Shown here: in pieces, positions 32,966 through 46,690 of the stretch
How positions within the stretch are numbered: the stretch's first letter is position 1
Layout of the letters: each line of letters starts with the position of its first letter
Position numbers and translations under genes: made by a program
The notes under the pieces: model-generated
Seen by the model: only the letters and a program-made list of their open reading frames with translations
Told to the model about the DNA's origin: nothing
Database searches by the model: none
Assembly (NCBI GenBank): GCA_907165065.1
Contig: OU015550.1
Coordinates: forward strand, 5,801,501 to 5,865,500
Length of the DNA stretch: 64,000 nucleotides
Source of the DNA: Caprimulgus europaeus
Taxonomy: Eukaryota; Chordata; Aves; Caprimulgiformes; Caprimulgidae
Reading direction: 5' to 3'

Positions 32966-34603
32966 TGTCACGGTGGCCATCACCTTTATTTTTACCCCAA
33001 AGACAGTACAGGGAAGGCTCGAGAGATGTGTTCGCTCCAGACAGCGACGATGCTGTCAGGCTGAGTGGCTCGGAGCAAAACAGCTCCTCAAGACGAAATC
33101 ATCTGGTCTCTGAGGGAGGAGAAAATCCATCCTTTCCAGAATTACACTGTCTGACTAAACATTAAATACACTCACTAATCCCCACTGGGGTTGCCCTTAC
33201 AAAACTCTACAGGATCAGCTGGGGAGAAAAATCAGTTTGGTAAAGAGCTCTTTGCAGCGAGCCCTGCGAGCACAGAGGCGCTGGAGCTGCAGTGAACCGA
33301 GAGGGTTTCTCGAGCACTGTCAGCCGGTACCGTGCCCATTCCTTCAATTCCCACAGACACAGATCTTGTACAAAGTGCCAGAGAGGGTTCCAGAGCCAGG
33401 CAGCTGCAGTGTGAGAGTGATGGGCAGCAGATCTGGCTGGGAAGGGAATGAACCAGTGGGACCAGTGACAAACAGCCCAGTGGCATCACATCAGCATCCC
33501 ATCCTATCTCACGCTGCCCCTGGACACTTCTGAGACTCCATTTCAAGAGGCAATTAATGAGCAGTGTTAAGTCACTGGCACTTTGGTGCCAGCACCCAAA
33601 TTCTCCCCACAGCTCCCCCCTCCCCTCCAGCACTGTTGACACTGCTCTGCAAAGCCCTGGTGTTCCTATTCACTGTTCCTTTTGAACTCCAAAGAGACAT
33701 GAAAGCCCCATCCAAGCAAACCCCATCTCACACCCCAACTTCTCCCTCCTGCTGCTGGGCACAATACAGACAAAGCAACAAGGCAGTGCAAAGCCAAGAC
33801 CGCCTCTCTGCTCATGTTTTCCAAGTCCTAATCCCCTTTTTTTGGAGACATTATCCTCCTCCATCCCCTCCCTGTATTTAAGAGGAGCTCCAGGTGTGAG
33901 GAGACAGACCTTCTCTGTCCCTGTCTCGCTCAGATCTCGCCTTTCCCAAGGGATTAAATTGGTGGCACTCTCTGCTCAGATGATGCACAGGTCTGGGGAG
34001 TGGAAGCAATGCTGGGCTGGCAGCTGAAATGCACGACAGGGGGAGGCTGGGTAGGCTCGAGCCTGAGTTTATTCTGATCAGGCTTCATGACCCGAGTTAT
34101 TTATAGATCTGAAGTTTCTGCAAATTCAATACTCATGTCAAAAATGTCTCTCTGAATGTGTCTTTCACACCCCCATGTGTTCCCCATCTCGTCTGCTTGG
34201 GAAATGTTAGCTGAGTGTTCAAAGTCACAACCTGGGAATGTGCAGCTCCCCGAGGAACAGCGAGGCAGAGGAACCGCTGGCTAATTGGGGAAGAACACAA
34301 ATGCCCCAGGGTGCCAGGGAGGGGGGGCTGGTTGTCTGCAGCAAGGGCACCCACATATGCTGCTAAGCAAAAAAACACCAACCCAGTAAACAAACCAACC
34401 AACCCAAATTAACTCTCACTGCCCACGTCTCCAGCGCAAAGGGTGAGGAATGGTTCCTGTGAGCCAAGGCCCTGTGGGAGAAGGCGGCTGCAAACCAGCG
34501 CAGAATCAGCACATGCAACTGGAATGAAGACAGACCTGAACACTTTCAATCACAGCGTTTCAAAGGGTTTGAACCCATCTACTGGGAAGGTGAGACAGGT
34601 TGG

Positions 34604-34655
34604 TTTTTTTTTTAAAAAAAAAAAAAACAACAAAACCAAACAAAACAATAAAACC
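34604..34655. repeat. T10A14 junction followed by A/C low complexity
   Basis: Ten T at 34604-34613 directly abut fourteen A at 34614-34627, then A/C-rich sequence to about 34655. The T/A junction is a perfect 20-bp palindrome and could extrude or bend. Confidence 0.9.
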
Positions 34656-37600
34656 ACCCTCCCTTCTGTGCTAAAGCTCAAGGCACGGTCACCAGGCTAT
34701 CGTACCCAAGACCTCAGCCCTTTCAGCAACCCCACGTGTCCCCTGGCTAACGGCAACCAGTTGGGACACCAACGTTCAATGTGCTGCTTTGGGAGTGCAC
34801 CCAAGGAGGCTGAGCACTCAGATGAGGGAGAAGAGCTTCCACAGACACAGCCCTTCCCATCCACAGGTGGAAAGAGGAGCTTGGGAGAGGGATCCCTCAC
34901 TGTATCTCTGCTGGCTTCTGGAGATGAAAGAAGCCAATTGCTGGGTTGAAGCTGCAGCTCAGTCATCCTAACAGGTACCAGCACAAAACCTTAAGAGAAG
35001 ATTGCCACTGAAGCTGTTCCCTCTCTCTTCTAAGCCTGATTTCCTTCTTCCATCCTTCTGCTCCCTCCACCCTTCTGGAGAGCTGATCCTCCAAGATAAA
35101 ACAAGGAGGATGGTACAGAGGCACCATGCAGAGACTAATCAGCAGCCCCCATGTCTTTAATTCATTACTGCATGAGAGGCTCCTTTAGAACAAAGCTGCC
35201 AGTTCAGAAGATCATTCCTTTAAAAGACTTTTTATTTGAAAAGCTGTCAGCTCACACCTTGTCACATCCCTACTTGCTGCAGCAGAACTTTAATAATGTG
35301 CCACCTCATGCAAATGAGCTGCTAATTAATTAAGTAGTATTCTTCCGGGGCTAGATTCATTAGAATCACATTTGGGTAGGGTGCTTGGCTAGGTCACAGT
35401 GCTTTGGCCAGTGCTTTAGATCAGCAGCACTGTCCTCTCCTTGAGTCCCAGCACCCGGGTGACTCCCATCAGGAGTCAGCTCTCTCCCAGCCCTGTCCCC
35501 TCGGGAAGGCTCAGCACATCCCTGTGAATCTGTGCAAAGCTCAACCACCTGCATGGCACAGACCAGACCTAGCTTAGCTAAGAACAGTAGGGAGAGGATA
35601 AAAATGATTGAATGAAGTGCCTGAAAGATTGCCTTCTCTCCTGTTCAGGAAAGCCAGCGCAGACAAGGGCTCAATTCAAAAGGAGGAGGTAGAGACTATT
35701 AACTCGCAGGGCTCCAGGGATCAGGCTGCCAGGCAGGGAGCGCTGCAGAGGAGCACTGCGCTTTTTCTTGGAGCACTTGTTGCAAAGAGACAATTGCTGG
35801 GGGTTCAGGGCTATCAGCCTTGCACCTTCCACCAGCATCAAAGTACAACCCATTAAAGGTGGAAAGACTCGAGAGTGTCCTGTGGATTTACTCCTGGAAG
35901 GAGGACAGCCCAGGGCATGTCTGCAGCACGGTACAAAACCTATTCACTCCTAATCCATCCCCTAACAGAGCCACAATGCGCTGTGCTTTCCCTTCTCTCT
36001 CGATCAGCAAGAAGCACCCTTCCTCCTTTACATTCCCGTATTACTTTTAAAGAGATGGCTCAGTGCTTCTCTGGGAAATGGGAATCATTAAGTTAGCAGC
36101 ACTCTGCTGCTTGCAGGCTTTACATTTTGGCACTGAGCAAAGAAATCATCAAAGAGACTAAGTGCTGGCCTCCAAGAGGAAGGAACGAGGTAGGTGTTGC
36201 TGTATCAGAAGGCACGGCACGTTCACCTTTCTGCAATGTGCTCCTTCAGCCTCTGCCATTCTTTCCTTGACTTACCCCGGCTTCTCCCACTTGGTGCAGC
36301 TTTAATCCAGCTCCTTATAGCTGGGAAGTAACTGAAAGCACAGGTGAGCAGAGAGGAAGACAGCTCCAGCAACAGACAGAGTTTTAATATTTTTTTTCCT
36401 AAGCCTCTCTAAATCTTCTGTGACCAACAGAAAACCCAAGAAGCAGCACAGAGCTGGTGTTATTTAGGGTGACAGAGGTGCTGGCTATCTGCTCAGAACT
36501 ACTTGTCACATACCATTTGCAGCTCTTCACCAAAGTCCCCAAAATAGCACCACATCTGTGTTATCTACCCACACCTCACCTGTGCCCTCCCAGCTGAATA
36601 ATCCTCCACAGCTTGGTGTCAAGCTACGATCATCCTCCTACAGCAGTGCACTTCACAGCTGAAGGGATTGGTCTTGCTTAGTTGGGTTTGTTGACCTTGA
36701 GTGGCCATGTAAAATGGAATAAAAAGCCACTTAGACAAGACTGTCTAATGCGGAGTTTGCTCTAAACGAGCAGCAGCGAGTTGTGATGTTCCCCAAGGAT
36801 GATAAAACTAAACGACTGTCAAAAACTGTCACATGAAAATCCTGCTTCTCCCAAGTCAGGGCTCCCAGCTGATCAGGTGGGAACCAGAAAATTCCTCAGG
36901 AAATATTATGCTCTTTCCTTTTCAAAAAAAACCATCATGTAAGCAATATGTTCCAAATGACTTCGACTTCCTGCCCAACACCTCCCGGGAACGCTGCAGC
37001 ACAAGCCAAGCTGTGAGCCACTAAAGGCCAAAACCCAGAAGGAAATAAAAGAATTTAAATTTTGTTATCTTTTGGTTTTATCAAACTTGTAGAGAAACCC
37101 TGCCTGGTAGTTTTGCAACACTTCAGGTCGGATGGGAGTGATCAGGTGAACAAGGAGGCCGTGCATATTTTTGGTTTCACTTGTGCTGGCAGAACCAGTC
37201 ACGTGTTACTGATCAGATCCAACCTTGCTCGGGCAGAGGAGGTGAGAGAATTACAGAGCACGCAGCTTAGCTTAAATCCCAGGAAATGAGGCCCTCCCAC
37301 ATCGCCAGCTGCTCTGTCCCAGGCACCGGCCAGCTGCGGGAACATCATCCACGCAGGTGACAGCCGCGGGCAGGCAGAGGTGCAGACAGCAAACAGGTAT
37401 TTTCTAGTTAAAAAATGTGCCAGAACACAAAGAAATCAAAAGCTCTCGCTGACCATGGTGGGTGACACTGCTGTTTGGGCACGGGCTGAATTTTCCGACA
37501 GCAGCAGCCTTGCAAGCGAGGTCACTTAAGGACGGGCAGAGCCACAGCCAAACTGGCACTGCCCACGGCTCCCGGAGAGCAGCTCTGTGCTGGCACCGCG

Positions 37601-39340
37601 GGCAGCTGCAGGGACAGAGCTCCCGGCTCTCTCCCCTTCCCTGGGCACTGCAGCAGCTCAGCTCAGAGGTGTTTAACTACCTGCATGTGGGTCCTGTTCA
37701 TCACCGGGCACGCGGGGGCTGGACCAAGCGTGGTTTCCTCAGGCAAAGCAAGATGCAGAAGCAAGACGCATGATGGGCTGATGCTGCTCAAGGATATTTG
37801 CTTATACAGGGCCCTGTGGTGGAAGCATTAAAGCCTCCTGATAGGATTCAGACAAATATAAATCCATGGGAGATGAATCTCTCCTTATGCTTCCCTATCT
37901 GCTCATTCATGCTCAAATCTCCTGGTCTCCAGCAGCCAGAGGTTTGAGGGAGCTCATTCCCAGCCTGTGTGGCACACGCCAAGGAATATCGCTTCTGCCT
38001 GTGTGAGCTGCTTCCCAAATGCTATTCTGGGGCAGATTAAGGATTAAAAAATAAATAAATACTACTAAAAAAAATATATAAAATCTCTCTTTTCCATCTC
38101 TGCACAGTAACTCACTGAACCTTCAGCGCAGCCCCTCTCCAGCACCTCAGAATTAACCAGCAGATAAGCAGATGAACTGGCTTTGAATAATCTGTACGTG
38201 CAACACATGCAATGCTGCTGAACACTGCCTCAACCGCAGCAGGGACATCGCTGGGCTCAACACACAGCTGTCCCCATCTCATGAGGGTCGGTGCAGCTCT
38301 CAGGCACGCACCACAGACCTGGGACAGCACAAACCACCCTGCACCAGGCTAGAGAGGAAGGAAAGGAAGAGGCTGCTGATGGATCAGCTCTCTGGTCCTC
38401 AAATACCCAAATCCAGAGTTAAAAGTTCAAATTCAGCTGTGGAATAAGGGGGGACCTGGAGGAGCTTGGTGCTCTGCCTGTAACCTTTGAAGCAGTCAGG
38501 ATGGTGCTGCCATCAGTGCTCAGGAATCGCTTTTAAGACTCGAAGCACTTGGCAGCTCCAATCACCCTGTGAGCAGGAAGGGACACAGCCCTGCAGAGCT
38601 GCACGGAGCTGCAGCCCCCCGAGCAAAGCCTCACCCCAGTTCTGGCAGCATCACCTGGGGATGGGTGGGCAAGAAGCTCTGGGCTTCCCTCTTCACCTCA
38701 TCCACGGTGAAAATGTCACAAAAGAGGCGAGTGGACGTGCCCAAGGCCACGCTGCTTGCTGCACACAGCACCCTTGGTGACATACCACGGGGTCATTCAA
38801 GCTGATGCCACAGCTCTTCCTTGGAGGCCACAGATGCCATTGGTATGTGAACACAAGAGCAGCCACAGTGACAACACAGGGTGACCCAGCCAAAGCACAC
38901 CAGCAACATTAGACATCTCCAAAGTGGGAGGAGGGAGGGAAAGAGGGGCCATGGCTAAAGGACTGGAACTGAAGAGCAGCAGCACATCGCTCCACAGAGC
39001 TGCTCCAAACACCTCAGCAGGACCCAACCAGCCTGTGCCCAGATTCAAGATGAAAGGTTCTGCTTGTACTTTCCCTGAGTAGAGCAGATCTGCCCCAGAG
39101 CTGTGAAATACCACACTAGAAGGACGGAGGCAGCTCTTCCCCAAGGACCCTGCTTTTGTTCACGCACCAGCCAGCACAGCTAATCCCTTATCGAGCCCAT
39201 GGCCCAAAACCAACATCATGAGATAGGTTCAGGCTGGGGTCCACGGATGAGAAAGACAAAGCTACACCACGTCACTGCTTTCACTTCCATAATTGACCTG
39301 TAGATAAACACATGGCTTCCGCCTTAATCCCCCGCAGCCT

Positions 39341-39425
39341 CATGAACATCAGCCGCGCTAAATTTTTCATGTAATTAAGAGAAAAACCCTAATCCAGTGT
39401 AATTAGCTCCCTGATTGCCAACATC
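39341..39425. promoter_or_regulatory. Candidate homeodomain-site cluster
   Basis: Contains two GTAATTA cores and a CTAATCC word (the last typical of Otx/Pitx K50 homeodomains) within about 50 bases. There is no repeat character. Suggestive only. Confidence 0.22.
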
Positions 39426-42400
39426 AGGCAGAAAAGCACTGTTTGAACAGCAATTCAGGTCTAGCTGGTTAGGCAAACACCACGTGTGTGGTTCAGTAAT
39501 TTAATACAGGAACAACTCCTCCTCTGCTGTCCTCACAGGCTTCCTTTCCCAAACAGGACTAAGTGGTTTCACGACAGCCATAGGCCTGATACGCCTGAAG
39601 CTGCTGTTCCACCAAGCTCCAGTTACCTCCCTGAAGGGCTGGTCATGAAACAAGACCACCAGTCCCCCAAGAACCACGTTAATTGCTGATTTTGGAGTGG
39701 TCCCCCCACCCCATCTGCATCCTTCAGTGATTGCCACCAAGTTATTAAGACCACCCTTAACCACATAAACTCAGGATCTTCATCACAATTAAGAGTCTGA
39801 TGGACAGACTCCTCATTAGCAATGGTCAGCACCACAACCACAACATGCTGGAGCTGGAGTCAACAGCAAAGCTTACAAAGGGTTTTACAGTGTAGGTCAA
39901 AATTTATCCCAGCCACTGTACCTTTATGGTTTACAGTGGGATTTTTCTTTCCCATTCACACACATGAAAGCAAAATTTCAAGAGTAAAATGTTAGAAAAT
40001 TGGGAAGTGGAAGCAGATGGGAGAGGAATAGAGAATGTGGATGTACCTGCCAATGGGAAGGGAGGGGAACCAAGAAAGCATGGCTAGAAGATACCTTCAC
40101 TTAACCATTTAATTCATCCCCCAGTAAAAAGGAAAGGATCTGAACTACTTAAGCCACTGGCAATTATTTCTATTGTTTTTTCTAAAGCTGCCCATGATAG
40201 AAATTACAGACTACTCTGGACCTCAACTAGTTATATCTTTCATCTTCAGACTTTATATCAGACCATCTCCCGACTGAATTCTTACAGAACAGTTGTTTAT
40301 GTGCTGAGGCAGGCAGGCAAAGTCAACCATATATGTTTTTGCAACTCTAACTCAATTCTGACAGAGGCCACAGGCTGGTGACAGGAGGGGGATTGCCCAG
40401 CCTTGCCCATGTTTGGGCTCCAGGCTCTGGTCTCCCCAGCATTGCTCCTCTCTCCCCACCTCATCACGGCGATGCTCTGTAAACAAACCAGCAGCGAGCA
40501 GAGCAAGCTGCTCCTTTGTATCAAAGCCATGAGATTTCTTTGTACAAAAAAGAGCAAAAATTTATCAACTCAAAGCTCCTTTTAAAGAGAAGCCCCTAAG
40601 GAGAGCAAGCCCAGATGCTTGCTCACATTGCACTGGTAAGCCAATTCCTCTTCCTCCCTCCCTAACACACGTTATTTTCCAGGGAAGGCACTGCAGATGA
40701 ACTATCCACTGTGAGCAGAGCCTCCTGGTTGGATGGCAACACATCAATATGGATTTCAGTGAGCAGCAATGATATGGCACAGTTTGGTGCTTTGCCATCA
40801 TTCCCTTTACATGGTAACAGCACTTCAAGCCAAGCCAATGACCTTCTGCTTAAATGCCTCTCAGAGGACCTCCAGCCAGCAAGCCCGGGTCCTGCAGGTG
40901 CCTGGTGACCATGTTTCAGAAGGCAGTGCTAGAAATGGCACATCTCCCATCATCAATTGCCCTGTCTCAGGAGGTGGAAACCTGCCAGCACATCCCGGGT
41001 CACATTTGCAACCACCCAACCTGGCAGCGTGCTCACCCCTTCCCTTTCTGACCACACCTTCTGCACCAAGTCAAACACAGGGACGGGGACACTTTTGCTA
41101 CCACATTCCAGATGGCACATCACGTTTGCACACTGTGGTTGTCAGTGGTCACAGAGATCTGGGTGTATTTAATTTTTCTGTTTCATAGTGATTATTCCAG
41201 CTTTTAGTCAGCTTTGGGAAATTCTTCCTGCCAGCCTCCCCAGTATCGAACGCCGGTGACACGTGACTCTTGTGTGTTGACTGCTCTGTGATCTCTTTGC
41301 CTTAAATCCAACAAATTCTTCTCTCCATCAGCCATGCCTTCCCAAAGCAAGGCATCTGAACCGTCTGTGGAGACCTGCTAGCTGATGAGAGGAGCTGTAG
41401 GCAGCTCGCTGGGGGCTGGCTGCTTTTTTTTTGGCTCACTTTCCCTGTTGCACATCGAGCAACACACAACTGGGAACGCAGTCCCAGGTCAGCCTGGCAG
41501 GAAGCTGGGACTGAGGCACCAACTGGGTACAGCAACAGCCACCCTGACACCTTCTGCTACCAGCTCATAGGCGATGAAGACACATCAAAGCTACATCCCA
41601 GTGATCTGCCTCTTTTCTCAGACACTGCTTAGCCAGAGGGCGGTGGAAATGTCCCCAGACAGACCCAGGAGTCTCTGGAGTCTTTGCATTCCTGTTAACG
41701 AGCACTGGCAGGAGATCTGCAGTTAGCAGGGGTGCTGAAGGGAGCAGAGAGAGGTGTTGGAAGGAAAGTGAGCTGCTCAACATCACCCAGAACCAGCTTT
41801 AAAGTGACCTGAAGGACAACATCGGGCCGTGACGCTGCCAGCTTTCATCTTCCCACCCCCAGGAGCTGAGGTTTCTAACAAGGGAAGTTATTTGAATTGC
41901 TCTCACTAAAAACAAACCAGGCATCAAGCGTTTCCAAAGCTTTTAGAGTTAAGAGCTATAAACTGAGTCAAAAAACCCAAGAGACAAAACTGATGGGGAA
42001 AATGACCTTCCAGGACAGATCTTCCCAGAGACTGAGCACTGGTACCTGCAGGAGCCTCTCCACCACTACAGCACGATGCCCCTGTTTGTTTTCAGAGGAG
42101 CTGAGCTACTTCTTGCCTTTTTCTCTTCCTATTACACCAGAATGAACACAGTCCCCTCTCCATATCCATACATCTGCATAATGGGATCTGCTAATGATTT
42201 CAGGCCTCATACTTTGTCAGTGCCATGATTTATTAGCTATGTCATGGTTTGCACTCAGCTGCAAAGAAATCTTTCAGTGACCTAAACCCATGAGACTCAA
42301 ATTTTCCTGGTGTTAGAGTCCTATGGCCTGGGCATTTCAACACACCAGGTATTTCACTCTCTGTTCCTCAAGTTTGTGTTTCCACAGGAGCAGAAGGGGA

Positions 42401-43689
42401 AGCCTGGCTGGGACCTGGGTCCTGTTCTCTGCATCTGGAGTCCTGTGATTTGTGACAACCAAACAGCTGAGCCAACCTCCAAAGAGTCTGCTCCTGAGAG
42501 GTTCTGTGCCTTGAACATTTATTAGAAAGCAGCTTCAAAAACTCCAGTTTCCATTATTAATATGACTTCTTTCATCAGAGTCCACTTATCTTTTTGCTTT
42601 TTATTTCTGTCTCTACCCTTTTATTGTTTCCCCAAGCACTTCTACAGGAATGCTACCAAAACCCAGACCAGGCAACCACAGCACCCACCCACCCTCTCCT
42701 TACCAGCATGAATTTATTGCCATCAAAGCTTCCTTCTTGAATCAAGCTTTGTTTTTTGTTGGGGTTTTTTTTTCCTTTTTATTCCATCTGTATTTAATCC
42801 CAGACAAACACAAACAACAATCTCAGCTCCCTAAGGCCATCACTTTCTAAATCAGTTACAGCCAACTCCAATTAGCAGCCAGGCAACACGAGCAGCTTCG
42901 TACGCTCCTGTATCTTTGTGAAGGAGCCAGCCCAGAAGGTCCTTTTCCCCAGACTGTCCCCTGTTTCCTTCTGAAGAACTTGCACCATCATTAGAGTTGC
43001 AGGCTCTGCGAGATGAAACACACTCGCCTTTGCTCGGCAGAGCCGGGAAGGACGCTCCACAGCCTCATTAACACTGTCTGGTGGATCTGTGCTCCCACAC
43101 CTGAGGCCACCTGCATGCTTTGATTTGTAAGAGGATCCCAAAGCCTCTACAAGTGCTAAAGGGATATTTTCTCGGTCGCTTTAGCTTCCCTCTTAACCTG
43201 CACTTGAAACAGCTTCTTCACAGCCTCTCCAAGCCAGGCTGCTGGAGAAGCAGCGGTGCCAAGCCCTGCCCAGGGCTGCACGGGCAGCAAAGCCTCTGCC
43301 AGGCCACGAGAGCATCTCTCAGACAAACCCTGGAGAAGAAACCACCAGCCCTCAGTGGAGCTCACCACGTTCACCAGTGGAAGCATAGCAGCTTGTTGGG
43401 TTATTGGGCTTAACCTGACTGTGAATTCACTGCCTTCAATTTGCTTTAACTTATTTCGGTAGAGAAATGTCTGGTCAGATTTGGGCAGGCTTGGGCGGTG
43501 GGTGGGCACTTGCTCTTCAGAGCTCAGGCTCGGTGGTGTCCCCTGCTCCAGCGTGGCTCTGCGGGGCTGCTCCCTCCGCGTCGGGTGCTCGGAGGATGCT
43601 GGGGCAGTGGTGGAGCTCAGCCCTTGGACCCTTGTCCGAAGGGACACCGAGCGTGCCAGCAGACGGGGCAGACGCGGTGTTTAACTCAG

Positions 43690-43860
43690 CAGACAGCTCT
43701 CCCCCCGTTAGCGACCTGTTTTATTTTGGGCAATGATTTCAAATGAAAATCTGTATTTTATTAATTATGCGTCTGCTTTGCTGCTGAACTCCGTAATGCG
43801 TTTCCCAGCTGGATCCATCCACAGCCATTAAACCGAAATGCCTCGGCGTGCAGCATTTCT
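43690..43860. promoter_or_regulatory. Candidate conserved noncoding element beside a CpG-rich patch
   Basis: An AT-rich core (tattaattatgcg) with retained CpG sites and a mixed but non-repetitive texture. It directly follows a CpG-rich patch at about 43545-43680. Old enhancers often look like this, but conservation has not been tested. Confidence 0.25.
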
Positions 43861-44625
43861 GCTGGGACACATCTCGTCACCGGGGTTAGCCCAGAGGTGT
43901 GAGGCCCCGGCCAAAGCTGCCATCTCCCCTTTCCTGGGGGAACATCTCTCCCCTCACCGAGCAGGGAGCAAAGCAAGGGACATTGTGGGGCTGGAGCAGA
44001 GGATGTGTCCTGACAAACCCATCAGGATTGTAAATGATGGTGAAGCAAAGTCCATCTGGTGACACTGCCGGGTGTCTCCATCTTTCACACTGACTGGCAA
44101 GAAATGGAAGGAGCCAGCTCCGGCGCTGCTGGGCTCCAGCTCCGCGTGCTGCCAGCAGCTGTCACGGAGATAAGACGAGGACAGGAGTGAGAATCATTTG
44201 CATTGCTGCAAACTCTTCCTCCAGCCTCATTTGCCAACCGCAGCGTCCAGCCTGGCTCAGCACTGACCAAGTCCCTCTGCTCATCTCCCGTTGCCTGGAC
44301 CCACCTCCTCAGCAGCCAGGAAAAGGATTTCCCCAATTCATGCCTTTTTCTACCACGCAGGGATGTTTGAGAGAGCAGCATCTGCAGGCAGATTGATTCA
44401 CCTGTCCTAACTGGCAGACCTGACTGGGTTTGATGGACATGCAGGGATGTGCAGATGCATTAATGGCCAGTTTAGCATGGAAACCTGCAAAGCAATGTAC
44501 CTCACAGATGTTGTTAGAACTTTATTTAAAGCAAATTTTATGCCGTGGAGAATGTATGTATTACATCAGCAACCTCGAGAAAAATCACTTTAGGCTCCTT
44601 CCCTAACAAATATAAATTGTGAAAG

Positions 44626-44663
44626 AAAATAAAATACCCACCCCAAAATAAAATACCCACCCC
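44626..44663. repeat. Perfect 19-bp direct duplication
   Basis: The unit aaaataaaatacccacccc is present twice head to tail (44626-44644 and 44645-44663). The copies are identical, so the event is recent or the sequence is length-variable in populations. Confidence 0.95.
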
Positions 44664-45692
44664 AAAAAGTGCAACACAGATCATTTTACAAACCAAATTC
44701 TTTGCCACTGAGATGACTTCATCTCTCAGGTGAAAATTAAAGAGGTCACCAGCACTCAGAAGCAGAAAGGGCTGAAATGCATCAACTTCAGCCAGTCCAG
44801 CCCTGCACACCCCATCCACGGGGATCCTCTGCAAACTGGCCATTCACGAGACCTGCCTTCCCCCACCAAGCAAGCCAGTTCAGTCACGTTATTTTAGAGT
44901 GTCCTTGAGACAGAGCAGCATTAATGGGCTCTACTGTCTGCAAACTGCTCTCGCTTAGATACCCACAAAGCTGAGCAAGAGAAGCACGAGGCTAAAAAAT
45001 GTTCCCTCTCAAGCAAAACAGACTTGCACTTGGATTGCACAGAAATTAAAGCAACAAAAGGTCTCTGAAGCCAACTGCAGTATAACCGAGAAACAGCTCG
45101 TCACTTTGTACATCCATCTGGCAAGGACATACTTTCCATTTCAGCAAGTGCAGGAATGGGTGGACAGCAAAGGGGAACGTGAAAACAGCAAAGAAACGAG
45201 AAGAATGAGAACCTGCGGGACAACACTGCTACCCTGTTACGAATACTGTACGGCTATTCATATGAAAATCCATACGGCTGCTACTGTTGCATGCACTCTT
45301 CTTACACAGCATGAAATTAAAATTCCTCTTCAGTATCATATTGCCAACACTACAGAGCAACTTTAGAGTAAGCGAGCAGACAATTTATCCTTTGGCTTCC
45401 TCAGACAGGCTTGCGCTGGGATTGAAAGCCAGTGGGGTGAGGGAGAGGAGTCTATTGCCCATGGTAAAAAATTCTGCTTCCAAAACAAATCCCAGAGAAA
45501 TATTGCTGGCCTGGAGTCTGACTGGTGGTGCTAATTTCACAGTGCAGTTTCACATGCATAATTCCCCCCAGGCCCCCCTGCCACGTTCCTCCTTATCTTC
45601 CCAGAACAAACTCAACGTGCAGGCTAATTTCAAGGAGTGTTTCACCCAGAGTCCAGCCAAATGTCTGGAAATGCAAATTGAGACAATCATGC

Positions 45693-45717
45693 AAAAAAAA
45701 AAAAAAGAAAAAAAAAA
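45693..45717. repeat. Interrupted poly(A) tract
   Basis: Fourteen A, one G, then ten A. No retrocopy body is recognisable upstream and no matching target-site duplication was seen. Confidence 0.9.
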
Positions 45718-46563
45718 GGAGGGCTTATAGATTGTGCATAAGGGCAACAGAAGGCAAATAAAGGCTGACAGGAAGAGACAGCAAGGAACAAATCTCCCGT
45801 CTCAAGTTGTTGATCATTTGCACACGTGCTCCGTGAGCAAAGACAGATTTCCAAACCCATTGATTTTCACAGCTAAATTGTCCAGGTGCCTCTAAAACCC
45901 TCAGATCTCAAAGCTCCTAAATCAGCATCTTGCTTTCACTCACATCCCCTTTGCAGGGCTGGAAATGACAAAGGAAGCCACGAAGCAGCAGAGATCTGGT
46001 GTTGAACTGGTGCAAGCAAAACTGGGGAGACTGGGAATTTCCCCAAGAGCCACGGAGTTGTCAAATGCAATTGCAACTTTCACTGGAAGCGTTTCATTTT
46101 GTGCTTTTGAGGAAGTTGGGATTAACTGAGGCCTCCTGAGATCATCTGGGGACAAACCAAGGAAAAGGTACCAGAGACAGGAACTCGATTAGCTCAAACC
46201 CAGCCACAAATTTTTTCAGATATAAGCAACTTCCTAAGAAGGTTTGCTCATTATGGATGCAAAGAATCAGCGAGAGGAGAGAAGCTATACTATGTGCCAT
46301 AACATGATATAGAATTAATTCCCTTAGGTTACAAAATTCCTCATAAATCGCAAACGGGACTGTATCTACTTGTGTGATAATTTATCACACTTTCTGTCAA
46401 AATACCCCCTGCAGGGAGCCCTTCTGATGATGCTATCACAAGCAAAGCCTTATTTGGGGAGGAAGATTTGGACTAAACAGCAGCAAACTATCAATATGTT
46501 CCTTGTGAGACTGTTAGATAGAAAACCCCTTACAGCAGTGTTTGTGGTGTCTAAGGTGCCTCT

Positions 46564-46690
46564 GAGGATGTTCCAAACCCACCTGGATGCAGTCCTGGGC
46601 AACTTGCTTGAGGTGACCCTGCTTTGGCGGGGGGGTTGGACTAGATGATCTCCTGAGGTCCCTTCCAACCCCACCGCCCTGGGATGCTGT
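46564..46690 (+). mobile_element. CR1 LINE 3' tail, older copy
   Basis: Plus-strand tail with the blocks ggatgttccaaacccacctggatg, cagtcctgggcaac, ttggactagatgatctcctgaggtcccttccaacccc. The terminal ATTCTATG-like octamers are eroded to gggatgctg. It is more decayed than the others and from a different CR1 subfamily. Confidence 0.9.

Larger units (their letters stand above)
27758..46563. other. Intronic stretch: no confirmed gene
   Basis: No CR1 copy was seen in almost 19 kb. The stretch holds the possible cassette exon, poly(T)/poly(A) and A tracts, a 19-bp duplication and three candidate regulatory blocks, all listed. Open frames such as 28293-28847 (plus, 184 codons) and 34443-34949 (plus, 168 codons) lack family resemblance, the second running through a poly(A) stretch, and are read as chance. 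Confidence 0.5.
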
